Positions 25,353 to 33,678 of a DNA stretch of 64,000 nucleotides are shown one piece after another; within the stretch, counting starts at the first letter, position 1; every line of letters begins with the position of its first letter. A model generated the notes under the pieces. That model did no database searches and was not told the DNA's origin. It was given only the letters and a program-made list of their open reading frames with translations. The DNA comes from Bacteroidota bacterium (GTDB lineage Bacteria; Bacteroidota; Bacteroidia; Bacteroidales; FEN-979): the NCBI GenBank assembly GCA_026391805.1, contig JAPLDJ010000015.1, positions 1 to 64,000 on the forward strand. Direction: 5' to 3'. The position numbers and the translations under genes are program-made.

Positions 25353-26627
25353 TTACCTGGTTTTTCTGCGGTTCAGGAGGTCCTCTACAATATCTTCAAC
25401 AACCACAACGCCTTCGAGCTCCATCTCACGGTTGATTACCGGAACGGCCAGCAGGTTGTATTTGGAGACGAGCTCGGCAAGGGAATCCACTTTGTCATCG
25501 TCGAAAACCGTGACGGGTTTGTGTTTCGTGAATTTTTTCAGCTTCAGGGAAGGATCGGCAATGACAAGCTCCATCAGGGAAATGGCGGAAACGAGCTTGT
25601 TATTTTTATCAGTAACGAAAATGGAATAGATGTTTGAAGGCTCGGGATGCAGCCGCCGGATCTCATCGAGCACTCCTCCTACGGTCATCTCTTCAGTAAA
25701 GGTGTGGAAATCGGTCGACATGATCGAACCGACCACTTTGTCAGGATATTCCAGCAGTTCACGAACCTCTTCCGAAGATTCCTTCTCCATTTCATCCAGG
25801 ATCTTGATGGCTTTTCCCTCTTCCAAAACATCCAGCAGGTCGGCCGCTTCGTCGGCCGGCATCTTTTCGAGCAGGTCGGCCATTTTTTCTACCGGCAGGC
25901 TTTCGGCAATTTCGATCTGGGCGCGGGGTTCAAGTTCTTCCAGCACATCGGCAGCCTGTTCTTCATCGAGCGATGCGAAGACCGAGGTGCGTGTGGCCCT
26001 GTCGAGGTCTTCAATGATATCGGCCAGGTCGGAAGGATGCAGTGTATGAAGTTTTGAAGATGCTTTGGAAAGCTTTATGCTTGAATTTGAGAAATCAACG
26101 GTTTCAATGTCGTCCCAGAGGATCATCTTCCCGGGGATGGTGACACTAACAGGATCGAGGGCTTTCTGAATAAAACGGCCGACGCCGATCCGGCGCAGGA
26201 GACCTTCAATGCCAACATCCACGGCGATGGCATAGGTCCCCGACGGGATCATCACCATCCTGACATCATTCACGCGGACAAGCTTTCTTCCGTTGATATC
26301 CACGATCTGCTTGTCGAGGATATTCCCGGCCAGCCAGAGGCAGGAGGTGCAAAAATCTTCCGACGTCTCGTGCATTTCATAGCAGGTCACCTGAAGCTTC
26401 TGCTTGAATTTTTTTACCTCAAAGGTGGCAAAGTCGTAGATCTTTGTTTCCTTGCCGGAAACCGCCTTTACTGCAATGACATGCGGCCGTAAGGGTTCGG
26501 GTTCAGGGCCTGTATTCGGGGTTATGTCGATCAGGAAATCCTTTATCGTCCCTAGGATCTTTCCTCCGGGTGAAAAGAAATTCTTCCCAAGGATCTGGCT
26601 TAAGTAGAAAGTGGTTTGCAAAGTCAT
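25353..26627 (-). CDS. MgtE-N / tandem CBS cytosolic protein, putative metal sensor paired with the Nramp transporter
   Basis: The product is 424 residues from the ATG at 26627, chosen because a GGAAGGAGG site precedes it; a longer frame to 26675 is rejected. In order: two PRC-barrel-like beta segments (about 10-90 and 95-185); an MgtE-N superhelix (about 190-295, HPSDLADIIEDL, MPADEAADLLDVL); and two CBS motifs (about 300-420, VVGSIMSTDF, YNLLAVPVIN). In MgtE the N and CBS domains sense cytosolic Mg. The MgtE membrane domain is absent, and the next gene is an Nramp-type transporter. The pair therefore looks like a split sensor-plus-transporter system. Its leader may fold, as described separately. 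Confidence 0.85.
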   Translation of the reverse strand: MTLQTTFYLSQILGKNFFSPGGKILGTIKDFLIDITPNTGPEPEPLRPHVIAVKAVSGKETKIYDFATFEVKKFKQKLQVTCYEMHETSEDFCTSCLWLAGNILDKQIVDINGRKLVRVNDVRMVMIPSGTYAIAVDVGIEGLLRRIGVGRFIQKALDPVSVTIPGKMILWDDIETVDFSNSSIKLSKASSKLHTLHPSDLADIIEDLDRATRTSVFASLDEEQAADVLEELEPRAQIEIAESLPVEKMADLLEKMPADEAADLLDVLEEGKAIKILDEMEKESSEEVRELLEYPDKVVGSIMSTDFHTFTEEMTVGGVLDEIRRLHPEPSNIYSIFVTDKNNKLVSAISLMELVIADPSLKLKKFTKHKPVTVFDDDKVDSLAELVSKYNLLAVPVINREMELEGVVVVEDIVEDLLNRRKTR

Positions 26628-26781
26628 CGGTGCCTCCTTCCTTCGTTTTGCTCTCCGGAGGGCGGCCACTTGCAACTATGGCAGGCCGGACGTCCTTTCG
26701 GAGAGGAGGTTTGTGTTTGTATATCGTCTCGCCGGTCCGTCGTCCATTTTGTGGTAATTCAATGATTTCGCGGCAAAGGTA
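26628..26781 (-). promoter_or_regulatory. Promoter and possibly structured leader of the MgtE-like/Nramp operon
   Basis: On the minus strand TACCTTTG (26781-26774) fits the -7 consensus. The following ~140-nt leader is GC-rich. A CTCTCCG/CGGAGAG stem (26705-26699 with 26657-26651) encloses a smaller GGCC/GGCC pairing. A CCTCCT directly upstream (26709-26704) is complementary to the AGGAGG ribosome-binding site at 26638-26633. It could hide the start site. It does not match the M-box, yybP-ykoY or NiCo riboswitch consensus as I know them. Confidence 0.4.
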
Positions 26782-26858
26782 AAATTTTTTCTTTGCTGAG
26801 GGGGAAGAAAATTCATTTTTTGTCAACAGGGATAAGTGAAGAACGATCTACGATTTTT

Positions 26859-26950
26859 CTCTGTGAACCTCCGTGGTCCTCTGTGAACCTCTGTGTAACA
26901 AAATATTTATTTCACGGAGTTACACAGAGAAGACACAGAGGCTCACAGAG
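26859..26950. repeat. CTCTGTGAACC inverted repeat overlapping the mutY stop codon
   Basis: Repeated CTCTGTGAACC units at 26859-26899 face TTACACAGAG/CTCACAGAG units at 26911-26950. The mutY TGA (26945-26943) lies within the right arm, so the repeat supplies the stop. Confidence 0.8.
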
Positions 26951-27995
26951 AATTACTTTTCAGGAAGATCTCGATCAGCCGCGGCACAGGATATTTGTCA
27001 GGTTCCTTCAGCGATACCTTATAATAAGGAAACTTCGTTCCGGCAGGGACTTCAAGGATATAAAACTTCGCCAAAATGACCTGGTGCGAAAGGATATGCC
27101 GGTGCACTTTCGATTCAGAAATGACTTTATAAGAAGGGCCGGTAATTTCTTTCCATTCGGCAGATAGTACCAGCTTTTTAAGATTTACCGCTTTTGTTGT
27201 TTCGATCAGCGGGAAGTCGAAGAGGTTTTTCCAGATATCATTGCCGGTTCTTTTTTTCAGGAAGATGGATGTATCCTTTTTTGATTTTGTTGTAATAACG
27301 AGGTAATGGAAATACCGGGTTCGTTGAGCTTGTGTTTTAGATTTTACAGGGAAATCAGCAATGGAATTATGTGAGAAGGCAAAGCAATCTTTGTTAAACG
27401 GGCATACTGTACAATCCGGGATCCCGGGCCGGCACTGCAGTGCACCTAATTCCATCACCGCCTGGTTGAAGTCGCCCGGATCATCCTTATTAATGAACTC
27501 CTGTGCCTTTTTCAGAACGGCTGCTTTCCCTTTTTGCGTATCGACCGGATCGCTGATTCCGAAATAGCGTGAAAAGAACCGGAGAACATTCCCATCGATC
27601 ACGGGATACGGTAATCCGAAGGATATGGATGCAATGGCTGCGGCCGTGTAATCGCCGACCCCTTTCAGCTTGCGGATATCTTCATAACCGGAAGGAAAAA
27701 TCCCATCATGCCGGGTCATGATCTCTTTTGAAGCTGCATGAAGATTCCGGGCACGGGAATAGTAGCCGAGCCCCTGCCAGAGTTTCAGAACCGCCTCTTC
27801 GTCCGCGTCCGCCAGCTCGCGGATTCCGGGGAACCGTTCCAGGAAACGATGGTAATAGGCGGTTCCCTGGTCGATGCGGGTTTGCTGCAGGATGATCTCG
27901 GAGATCCAGACGGGATAAGGCTCTTTGGTTTTTCTCCAGGGAAGATCGCGCTTGTTCTTTTTGTACCAGGCAGCTAATATATTTTCAAAATTCAT
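26943..27995 (-). CDS. mutY: A/G-specific adenine glycosylase
   Basis: The product is 350 residues from the ATG at 27995; a TTG three codons further upstream is less likely. MutY removes adenine mispaired with 8-oxoguanine. The HhH-GPD domain has the catalytic Glu in VWISEIILQQTR, the hairpin LKGVGDYTAAAIAS and the Asp in VIDGNV. The Fe-S loop has the spacing C-X6-C-X2-C-X5-C (CRPGIPDCTVCPFNKDC). The C-terminal third is the NUDIX-like 8-oxoG recognition domain. A TACTTTTG element at 28009-28002 would place transcription start almost on the ATG, giving a nearly leaderless mRNA. The final Ser-Leu and stop derive from a dispersed CTCTGTGA repeat. Confidence 0.95.
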   Translation of the reverse strand: MNFENILAAWYKKNKRDLPWRKTKEPYPVWISEIILQQTRIDQGTAYYHRFLERFPGIRELADADEEAVLKLWQGLGYYSRARNLHAASKEIMTRHDGIFPSGYEDIRKLKGVGDYTAAAIASISFGLPYPVIDGNVLRFFSRYFGISDPVDTQKGKAAVLKKAQEFINKDDPGDFNQAVMELGALQCRPGIPDCTVCPFNKDCFAFSHNSIADFPVKSKTQAQRTRYFHYLVITTKSKKDTSIFLKKRTGNDIWKNLFDFPLIETTKAVNLKKLVLSAEWKEITGPSYKVISESKVHRHILSHQVILAKFYILEVPAGTKFPYYKVSLKEPDKYPVPRLIEIFLKSNSL

Positions 27996-28372
27996 CGTGG
28001 TCAAAAGTAATAAATCCTTCTATCCTCCATTCTCCATCTTCATTATTCACCACAGATGTACACGGATTTACACAGATTTGTCACAGACAATGATTATCTG
28101 ATTGCGAGTCCCGATTTTTTCGGGACGAAGCAATCTCCCTTAGCTATAATATTGCCGTTGTCATTGCGAGGACGCCGCAGGCGGCCGAAGCAACCTCCAT
28201 ACCCCACCGTCATCCAAACAGATTTTCCGTGTTCTATTCTGTTCAAAGTTCACACTCTGGCCTTCTTTGTTGCTTAAATTAATTATACGGCGTATATTTG
28301 GGAGGAATAAAAAAATGAAGCTCAAGAGATAGCGGTCGGGTAAATCAGGAAATCAACCGGAGTAGAGTTTGT
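27996..28372. repeat. Intergenic mosaic of dispersed repeats between mutY and a T9SS gene
   Basis: Three repeat types follow each other: CCACAGATG...ACACAGATTTGTCACAG (28051-28087), TTGCGAGTCCCG...CGGGACGAAGCAATCTCC (28102-28138, with a CCCGA/TCGGG hairpin), and a second CATTGCGAGG...CCGAAGCAACCTCC copy (28162-28198). A frame reading through them (28056-28277) is not a gene. The promoter of the next gene is at the right end. Confidence 0.8.
28266..28300 (+). promoter_or_regulatory. Promoter of the SBBP-repeat T9SS gene
   Basis: TATATTTG (28293-28300) is a perfect -7 element. TTTG/TTG at 28266-28272 lies about 20-23 bp upstream as the -33 element. The ATG follows 72 bp downstream. Confidence 0.65.
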
Positions 28373-30031
28373 ATGAAAAAATCATTTTTACTTCTCACGA
28401 TCAGCGCTATTTGCTTTTTAAGCAATCCATCTTACCCTCAATCTCCAAAATGGACATGGGCAAAAAGTGCGGGTGGCAGTGGGGATGATGCTTCATTTTC
28501 TGTTGCCGTGGATCGTTCAGGGAATTCTTATGTTACTGGTGCGTTTAGTGCTACAATTACTTTTGGTTCCTATACTTTAACGACGCCGAATCCAGATGGA
28601 ATGTTTGTTGTAAAATACGACGCCGATGGAAATGTAGTCTGGGCTAAAAGTGCGGGTGGTACGGCTGATGCCTATGGAGTTTTTCTAACAGTGGATCATA
28701 ACGGTAATGCTTATATAGTAGGTACTTCCAAAAGCGGTTATCTTATTTTTGGTACGGATACAATATGGAATGGATATCAATATAATGTATTTGTCGCAAA
28801 ATACGATGCCGGTGGAAATGCTCTCTGGGCCAGGAGCGTAGGGGGAACATATCCCTTAGGTATGACTAGCATTGCCGTTGATTCTTCAGGGAATTCTTAT
28901 GTAACAGGGATGTTCAGCAGTTCTACCCTGACCTTTGGCTCTTATATTTTAACAAATGCTGGTACCATGTATATCGGTAGTTTTGATCTGTTTCTTGTGA
29001 AATATGATGCCAACGGAAATGTAGTATGGGCAAAAAGCGAGGGAGGTATCTATGATGAAATGGGGAATTCCGTTACACTGGATAATACCGGAGGCCCTTG
29101 TGTTACCGGGTTCTATACGAGTTACACCATCATCGTTGGTTCCGATACGTTAAAAAATGGTGGGAATACATTGCTTATCAGATATGATGCAGATGGAAAT
29201 GTGCTTTGGGCAAAAAGCGGTGCTGCACCAGAGAGGATCTATGATGTTGAAGGGGTTGCTGTTGCAGGAGATGTTTCAGGGAATATTTACATGACAGGTG
29301 TTTTTCAAAGTACCTCGATTACTTTTGATTCCATTACATTGACAAATGCTTTCAATGACCATCACTATGATATTTTTCTTGTGAAGTACGATGCCTCCGG
29401 GAATGTGCTCTGGGCAAAAAGCGCTGGTGGAATATTGAGTGAATATGGAACTTCCCTTGCACTGGATGTTTCAGGAAATCCATATATAACCGGATACTAC
29501 TCAAGTCCTAACCTCATTTTCGGCATTGATACATTAACAAATCTTGGCATCTATAATATCTTTCTTGCAAAATATGATACAAACGGAAATGTACTTTGGG
29601 CAAAAGGTGCGGGTGGCACAGCGGATGATTATTCAAATTCTGTTGCTGTGGATCATTCAGGGTGTATCTATATAGCCGGTACCCTTGGGAGTTCTAACCT
29701 TATCTTCGGATCCGATACGTTGACAAAAAGCGGTCAATATGATATGTTTCTGGCAACGGTAAACAGTAGTTCAGGCTTCCCTGAACTAAAAAATTCACCC
29801 GGTATTATGGTTTTCCCAAATCCTGCCACAGATAAAATAACAATTAAAATCGCAGAAGGCCAGGCCCTAAGCCAACTATCAATTTTGAACCTGAACGGGG
29901 AAGAAGTTCTGACACGCAGTCTCATAAAACCCAAAACTCAAATAGACATAAGCAACCTGCCCAGCGGTATTTATTTTGTGCGGCTTACAAACAAGTCCAA
30001 TGTAGCCACTGGAAAATTCGTGAAGCAATAA
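28373..30031 (+). CDS. Secreted SBBP-repeat beta-propeller protein with T9SS sorting domain
   Basis: The product is 552 residues. The signal peptide ends at about residue 22 (SNPSYPQ). About eight 50-70-residue repeats follow the pattern VDxSGNxYVTGxF...TFGSxTLT...FLVKYDANGNVVWAKSAGG, which is the SBBP (seven-bladed beta-propeller) repeat. From about residue 480 (VFPNPATDK) comes a type A T9SS sorting domain with DISNLPSGIYFVRL. It should be displayed at the surface or released by the T9SS; propellers of this type usually bind partners and no catalytic residues are evident. It is inserted between mutY and the HU gene, which are often closer in relatives, and has its own promoter. Confidence 0.85.
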   Translation: MKKSFLLLTISAICFLSNPSYPQSPKWTWAKSAGGSGDDASFSVAVDRSGNSYVTGAFSATITFGSYTLTTPNPDGMFVVKYDADGNVVWAKSAGGTADAYGVFLTVDHNGNAYIVGTSKSGYLIFGTDTIWNGYQYNVFVAKYDAGGNALWARSVGGTYPLGMTSIAVDSSGNSYVTGMFSSSTLTFGSYILTNAGTMYIGSFDLFLVKYDANGNVVWAKSEGGIYDEMGNSVTLDNTGGPCVTGFYTSYTIIVGSDTLKNGGNTLLIRYDADGNVLWAKSGAAPERIYDVEGVAVAGDVSGNIYMTGVFQSTSITFDSITLTNAFNDHHYDIFLVKYDASGNVLWAKSAGGILSEYGTSLALDVSGNPYITGYYSSPNLIFGIDTLTNLGIYNIFLAKYDTNGNVLWAKGAGGTADDYSNSVAVDHSGCIYIAGTLGSSNLIFGSDTLTKSGQYDMFLATVNSSSGFPELKNSPGIMVFPNPATDKITIKIAEGQALSQLSILNLNGEEVLTRSLIKPKTQIDISNLPSGIYFVRLTNKSNVATGKFVKQ

Positions 30032-30403
30032 AGTCTGATCAATTCTCTATTCTCTATCTTCCCTTTATATTATTCACCACAGATGTCCGCAGATTATCAC
30101 TGATTAGTCACAGATTATTTCGCTATCTCTCTATTTCGCTTTTCGCAAGTTAATATTAACCACGGATTTCACAGATTACACAGATATTTTTCCTCCCCCT
30201 CGCCTTCAGGAGAGGGGGCCGGGGGGTGAGGTGAATCAGCCCTCCAGCTTCGGATTTCCGACCTCGTTTTCATGCAAAGTGATGTACTTCTGAACTAAAA
30301 ATTGAATTTATTTCCTTGATAATTAAAAATATTCTATATTTGCACCCCCGTTTTGACCAAGAAAAAACATTCATTATTAACAGTATAACTAATATTAATC
30401 AAA
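30032..30403. repeat. Intergenic mosaic of dispersed repeats before the HU gene
   Basis: Contains CACAGATGTCCGCAGATTA...CACAGATTA (30077-30117), TCGCTTTTCGC (about 30136-30146), CCACGGATTTCACAGATTACA (30160-30180), and a CTCCCCCTCGCC...GAGAGGGGGCCGGGGGGTGAGG palindromic element (30193-30232). The HU promoter lies at the right end. Confidence 0.78.
30316..30342 (+). promoter_or_regulatory. Promoter of the HU / COX24-like operon
   Basis: TATATTTG at 30335-30342 is a perfect -7 element. A TTG at 30316-30318 is the likely -33 element with slightly short spacing. The leader to the ATG at 30404 is about 55 nt. Confidence 0.6.
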
Positions 30404-30694
30404 ATGACAAAAGCAGAAATTGTAGCAGACATTGCTAATAAAACTGGCATTGAAAAAGTAGCTGTTCAGGCAACTGTTGAAGCATTCATGGAAACCTTGA
30501 AGAACTCAATGATCAACGGACAAAACGTTTATTTAAGGGGTTTCGGAAGTTTTATCATCAAGAAAAGGGCCGAGAAGACCGGTAGGAACATTTCCAAAAA
30601 CACGACCATCATCATTCCCGCCCACAACATTCCGGCATTCAAACCAGCCAAGACCTTCGTGAACAAGGTTAAATCTTCAGTAAAAGCCAAGTAA
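30404..30694 (+). CDS. HU/IHF-family DNA-binding protein
   Basis: The product is 96 residues. It begins MTKAEIVADIANKTGIEK and carries the HU signature region VYLRGFGSFIIKKRAEKTGRN, followed by the beta-arm PAHNIPAFKPAK and a basic C-terminal tail. It binds and bends DNA non-specifically as a dimer and organises the nucleoid. It is followed after 18 bp by a 29-codon basic protein gene and then rng, the standard Bacteroidota order. The TATATTTG promoter upstream is clear. Assignment to HU rather than to an IHF subunit is the usual one for this locus. Confidence 0.95.
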   Translation: MTKAEIVADIANKTGIEKVAVQATVEAFMETLKNSMINGQNVYLRGFGSFIIKKRAEKTGRNISKNTTIIIPAHNIPAFKPAKTFVNKVKSSVKAK

Positions 30695-30712
30695 CCTTCA
30701 AACCCAGCAAAC

Positions 30713-30802
30713 ATGCCAAGCGGAAAAAAAAGAAAGAGACACAAGATGGCGACGCACAAGCGGAAAAAACGCTTGCGTAAGAACAGACACAAGAAAAAGT
30801 AA
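30713..30802 (+). CDS. 29-residue basic AURKAIP1/COX24-domain protein
   Basis: A short frame encodes MPSGKKRKRHKMATHKRKKR and ends RLRKNRHKKK, 29 residues with more than half Lys or Arg. Proteins of exactly this type follow the HU gene in many Bacteroidota and are annotated as AURKAIP1/COX24 domain proteins, related to the C-terminus of the mitochondrial ribosomal protein mS38. A ribosome-associated role is likely by homology. It is 18 bp downstream of HU and is followed at once by a terminator, so HU and this gene form one transcript. Confidence 0.85.
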   Translation: MPSGKKRKRHKMATHKRKKRLRKNRHKKK

Positions 30803-30811
30803 ACAACTGAT

Positions 30812-30857
30812 CCCGGCATCAGGCTGTTTTGCATGCCTGATCCCGGGACCGGTTTTT
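30812..30857 (+). terminator. Intrinsic terminator after the HU/COX24 operon
   Basis: 13-bp stem CCCGGCATCAGGC / GCCTGATCCCGGG with one mismatch, loop of 10 nt, followed by ACCGG and five T residues. Confidence 0.8.
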
Positions 30858-30945
30858 CTCTCCTCCCCGATTGCCTGCTACAATTCCTTAAATCATCGAC
30901 TCCACTGGTTTAGCACCAGGCGTCAGGAATATAAAAATTTGAAGA

Positions 30946-32496
30946 GTGAATAAGGAATTAATCATCAATTCGACACCGAACGAGGTTGAAATTGCCCTTC
31001 TTGAAGATAAACTTCTCGTCGAATTAAATAAAGAAAAATCCAACAGCGAATTTGCGGTTGGTGACATTTATCTTGGCCGGGTCAAAAAGATCATGCCCGG
31101 GTTGAATGCCGCCTTCGTCGACGTCGGGTATGGCAAGGATGCATTTCTCCATTACCTTGACCTTGGTCCGCAGATCAATTCGCTGATGAAATTCATCAAG
31201 GCCGGCCTTTCCAATACACACGGACTGACCCTTTCCGATTTCAAGATGGAAGAGGATATCCAGAAATCGGGCCGGATCACCAATGTATTGAAGCCCAACC
31301 AGCAGATCCTGGTACAGGTTGCCAAGGAACCAATTTCAACTAAGGGTCCCAGGGTGACCTCCGAGCTCTCCTTTGCGGGACGGTATGTTGTACTCATCCC
31401 TTTTTCCGACAAGATCTCCGTATCACAGAAGATCAAGAGCCCGGAAGAGCGTAACCGGCTGAAACGTCTCATTGCGAGCATCAAGCCCCGGAACTGCGGC
31501 GTGATCATCCGTACGGTAGCCGACGGAAAGCTGGTTGCCGACCTCGACAGCGACCTGCGAAGCCTTCACAAGAAATGGGAGATCACTGCTCAGAAGCTGC
31601 CTTCCGCGAAGGCGCCGATGAAGATCATCGGAGAGATCGACCGGACCTCGGCCATCCTCAGGGATGTTTTGAATGAAGATTTCAACAACATCATCGTTAA
31701 CGATCCCGCTTTGCACGAAGAGATCAGGAGCTACATCCAGAAGATCGCTCCCCAGAAGATCGGCATTGTCAAGCTTCATTCTTCGAAGGGATCGATCTTC
31801 GAGCATTTCGGAATCGACAAGCAGATCAAGGCATCATTTGGAAAAACCATCACCATAAAAAGCGGCACCTACCTGATCATCGAGCATACCGAGGCTCTGC
31901 ATGTGATTGATATCAACAGCGGTCACCGGGTGAACTCGGAACAGAACCAGGAGTCGAATGCCCTGGATGTAAACCTTGAAGCTGCTACCGAAGTCGCACG
32001 GCAGTTAAGGCTGCGCGACATGGGCGGGATCATCGTGATCGATTTCATCGACATGAACCAGGGGCTGAACCGCCGGAAACTTTATGACCGGCTTAAGGAC
32101 GAGATGAAGAAAGACCGCGCCAAGCATTCCATCCTTCCGCCGAGCAAATTCGGACTGGTTCAGATCACGCGCCAGCGCGTACGGCCGGAAATGAATGTAC
32201 AGATCCTGGAAAAATGCCCTTCCTGCGACGGTACCGGCGAGATCCGTCCCAGCATCCTTGTGACTGACGACATTGAAAATAACGTCAGCTACCTGATCCG
32301 CGAGCAGAATGAGAAAAACCTTTTACTGTGCGTTCACCCATACATCTACGCATACCTTACAAAAGGTTTCTTCAGCAGCATATGTCGGAAATGGCGTTCC
32401 AAATACAAGCAAAAGATCAGGATCGAATCAATGGCATCTTACCATCTGCTGGAGTACCACTTCTTTAATAAGGCGGGAGACGAGATCAAGATTTAA
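30946..32496 (+). CDS. rng: Ribonuclease G (Rne/Rng family)
   Basis: The product is 516 residues with a GTG start (NKELIINSTPNEVEIALLEDK), typical for Bacteroidota RNase G. An S1 domain is at about 38-130 (GDIYLGRVKKIMPGLNAAFV). The catalytic Mg-binding aspartates lie in VIDINSG (about 320) and IVIDFIDM (about 363). The zinc-link CPSCDGTG lies at about 424. It is a single-strand-specific endoribonuclease for 5S and 16S rRNA maturation and mRNA decay, active as a dimer. The gene is followed by repeats, the first of which begins directly at the stop codon (TAAATAGCGAAGTAGC). Confidence 0.95.
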   Translation: MNKELIINSTPNEVEIALLEDKLLVELNKEKSNSEFAVGDIYLGRVKKIMPGLNAAFVDVGYGKDAFLHYLDLGPQINSLMKFIKAGLSNTHGLTLSDFKMEEDIQKSGRITNVLKPNQQILVQVAKEPISTKGPRVTSELSFAGRYVVLIPFSDKISVSQKIKSPEERNRLKRLIASIKPRNCGVIIRTVADGKLVADLDSDLRSLHKKWEITAQKLPSAKAPMKIIGEIDRTSAILRDVLNEDFNNIIVNDPALHEEIRSYIQKIAPQKIGIVKLHSSKGSIFEHFGIDKQIKASFGKTITIKSGTYLIIEHTEALHVIDINSGHRVNSEQNQESNALDVNLEAATEVARQLRLRDMGGIIVIDFIDMNQGLNRRKLYDRLKDEMKKDRAKHSILPPSKFGLVQITRQRVRPEMNVQILEKCPSCDGTGEIRPSILVTDDIENNVSYLIREQNEKNLLLCVHPYIYAYLTKGFFSSICRKWRSKYKQKIRIESMASYHLLEYHFFNKAGDEIKI

Positions 32497-32499
32497 ATA

Positions 32500-32615
32500 G
32501 CGAAGTAGCAAAATCAAAAAGAAAAAATACAATTGAACACCATAGGTGTTCCATTATTGTAGATTGAAAAAATTAAAAATACCATTGAACACCGCAGGTG
32601 TGACATTATTGTAAG
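32500..32615. repeat. Two copies of a GAACACC-AGGTGT palindromic element upstream of trpS
   Basis: Copy 1 at 32531-32564 has the core GAACACCATAGGTGTTCC. Copy 2 at 32581-32607 has GAACACCGCAGGTGTGAC, and 27 bases of copy 2 recur exactly, inverted, at 63263-63289. A TAGCGAAGTAGC segment (32500-32515) precedes them. The trpS ATG lies 8 bp after copy 2. Confidence 0.88.
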
Positions 32616-33611
32616 ATGAACATTGTAGTTAGTGGAATACGGCCAACAGGGAATTTACACCTCGGAAATTATTTCGGGGCGTTAAAGAGCTTTATCCGGA
32701 TGCAGGAGGAGAATCAGTGCTTCTTCTTCATCGCCGATTACCATTCGCTAACCACCCATCCCACGCCTGCTGACCTTCACGGCAATGTAAAAAACGTGCT
32801 GGTGGAATTCCTCGCCTGCGGGCTCGATCCTGAAAAAGCCACACTTTATGTTCAGAGCGATCTTCCGGAAACGGCCGAGCTTTACCTGCTGCTTAACATG
32901 AATGCCTATGTCGGCGAGCTCGAACGGTGCACCTCCTTCAAGGAGAAGATCCGCCAGCAACCGCAGAATGTAAATGCCGGACTGCTGACCTACCCGACGC
33001 TGATGGCTGCCGATATCATCATACACAGGGCGCACAAAGTCCCGGTAGGGAAGGACCAGGAACAGCACCTGGAGATGACACGCACCTTTGCAAACCGTTT
33101 CAACCGCCTGTACAACATAGAATATTTCCCCGAACCGGTTGCCTATACTTTTGAGGAGAACCTTGTCAAGATCCCCGGCCTCGATGGCAGTCTGAAGATG
33201 TCAAAGTCGGAAAACGAGAACAGTGCGATATTTCTTGCCGATCCGCCGGAAGTGATCCGGAAAAAGGTGATGCGTGCAGTGACCGATGCCGGACCCACCG
33301 AACCCAATCAACCCAAGCCACAAGCCATCGAAAACCTCTTCAGCCTGATGAAGGTCCTTTCTGATGCTGAAACATACGATCATTTCAATGCGCTTTACAA
33401 CTCCTGCCAGATCCGGTATGGTGACATGAAAAAGCAGCTGGCCGAAGATGTGGTCAGGTTTACCGAACCCTTCCGCGAAAAGATCCTTGAGCTTTCCTCC
33501 AACGAAGAGTACCTGCGGAAAGTCGTTGAGATGGGTGCCGAAAAAGCCCGCATCAGTGCGCAGAAGACCATTCGGGAGGTGAGGGAGATCATTGGGTTTA
33601 AAAGTTTCTAG
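32616..33611 (+). CDS. trpS: Tryptophanyl-tRNA synthetase
   Basis: The product is 331 residues, the normal bacterial length. It has the class I HIGH-type motif in RPTGNLHLGNYFGA (residues 9-22), a KMSKS loop as LKMSKSEN (about 193-200), and the VPVGKDQEQHLEMTR segment of the family. It charges tRNA-Trp in the cytoplasm. The start directly follows two palindromic intergenic repeats, and no normal ribosome-binding site is visible. The gene is followed by a GCGCTTAGCGC repeat and hflX on the same strand. Confidence 0.96.
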   Translation: MNIVVSGIRPTGNLHLGNYFGALKSFIRMQEENQCFFFIADYHSLTTHPTPADLHGNVKNVLVEFLACGLDPEKATLYVQSDLPETAELYLLLNMNAYVGELERCTSFKEKIRQQPQNVNAGLLTYPTLMAADIIIHRAHKVPVGKDQEQHLEMTRTFANRFNRLYNIEYFPEPVAYTFEENLVKIPGLDGSLKMSKSENENSAIFLADPPEVIRKKVMRAVTDAGPTEPNQPKPQAIENLFSLMKVLSDAETYDHFNALYNSCQIRYGDMKKQLAEDVVRFTEPFREKILELSSNEEYLRKVVEMGAEKARISAQKTIREVREIIGFKSF

Positions 33612-33627
33612 CCATAATTTTACTTTT

Positions 33628-33664
33628 CTAAGCGCTTAGCGCTAAGCGCCAGGCGCCAGGCGCA
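33628..33664. repeat. GCGC-rich palindromic/tandem repeat
   Basis: CTAAGCGCTTAGCGC followed by repeated GCCAGGC units between trpS and hflX. A sister copy with GCCAAGC units lies at 63216-63250. Confidence 0.85.
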
Positions 33665-33678
33665 TTTCGAACAACAAA

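Noticed and set aside
25630-26049. Ser-rich 139-codon plus-strand frame antisense to the MgtE-like gene
   Set aside because: Low-complexity Ser/Arg/Thr composition from the complementary strand of an acidic helical protein.
28056-28277. 73-codon plus-strand frame downstream of mutY
   Set aside because: It is made entirely of dispersed intergenic repeats (CACAGAT and GCGAGG...GAAGCAA families).
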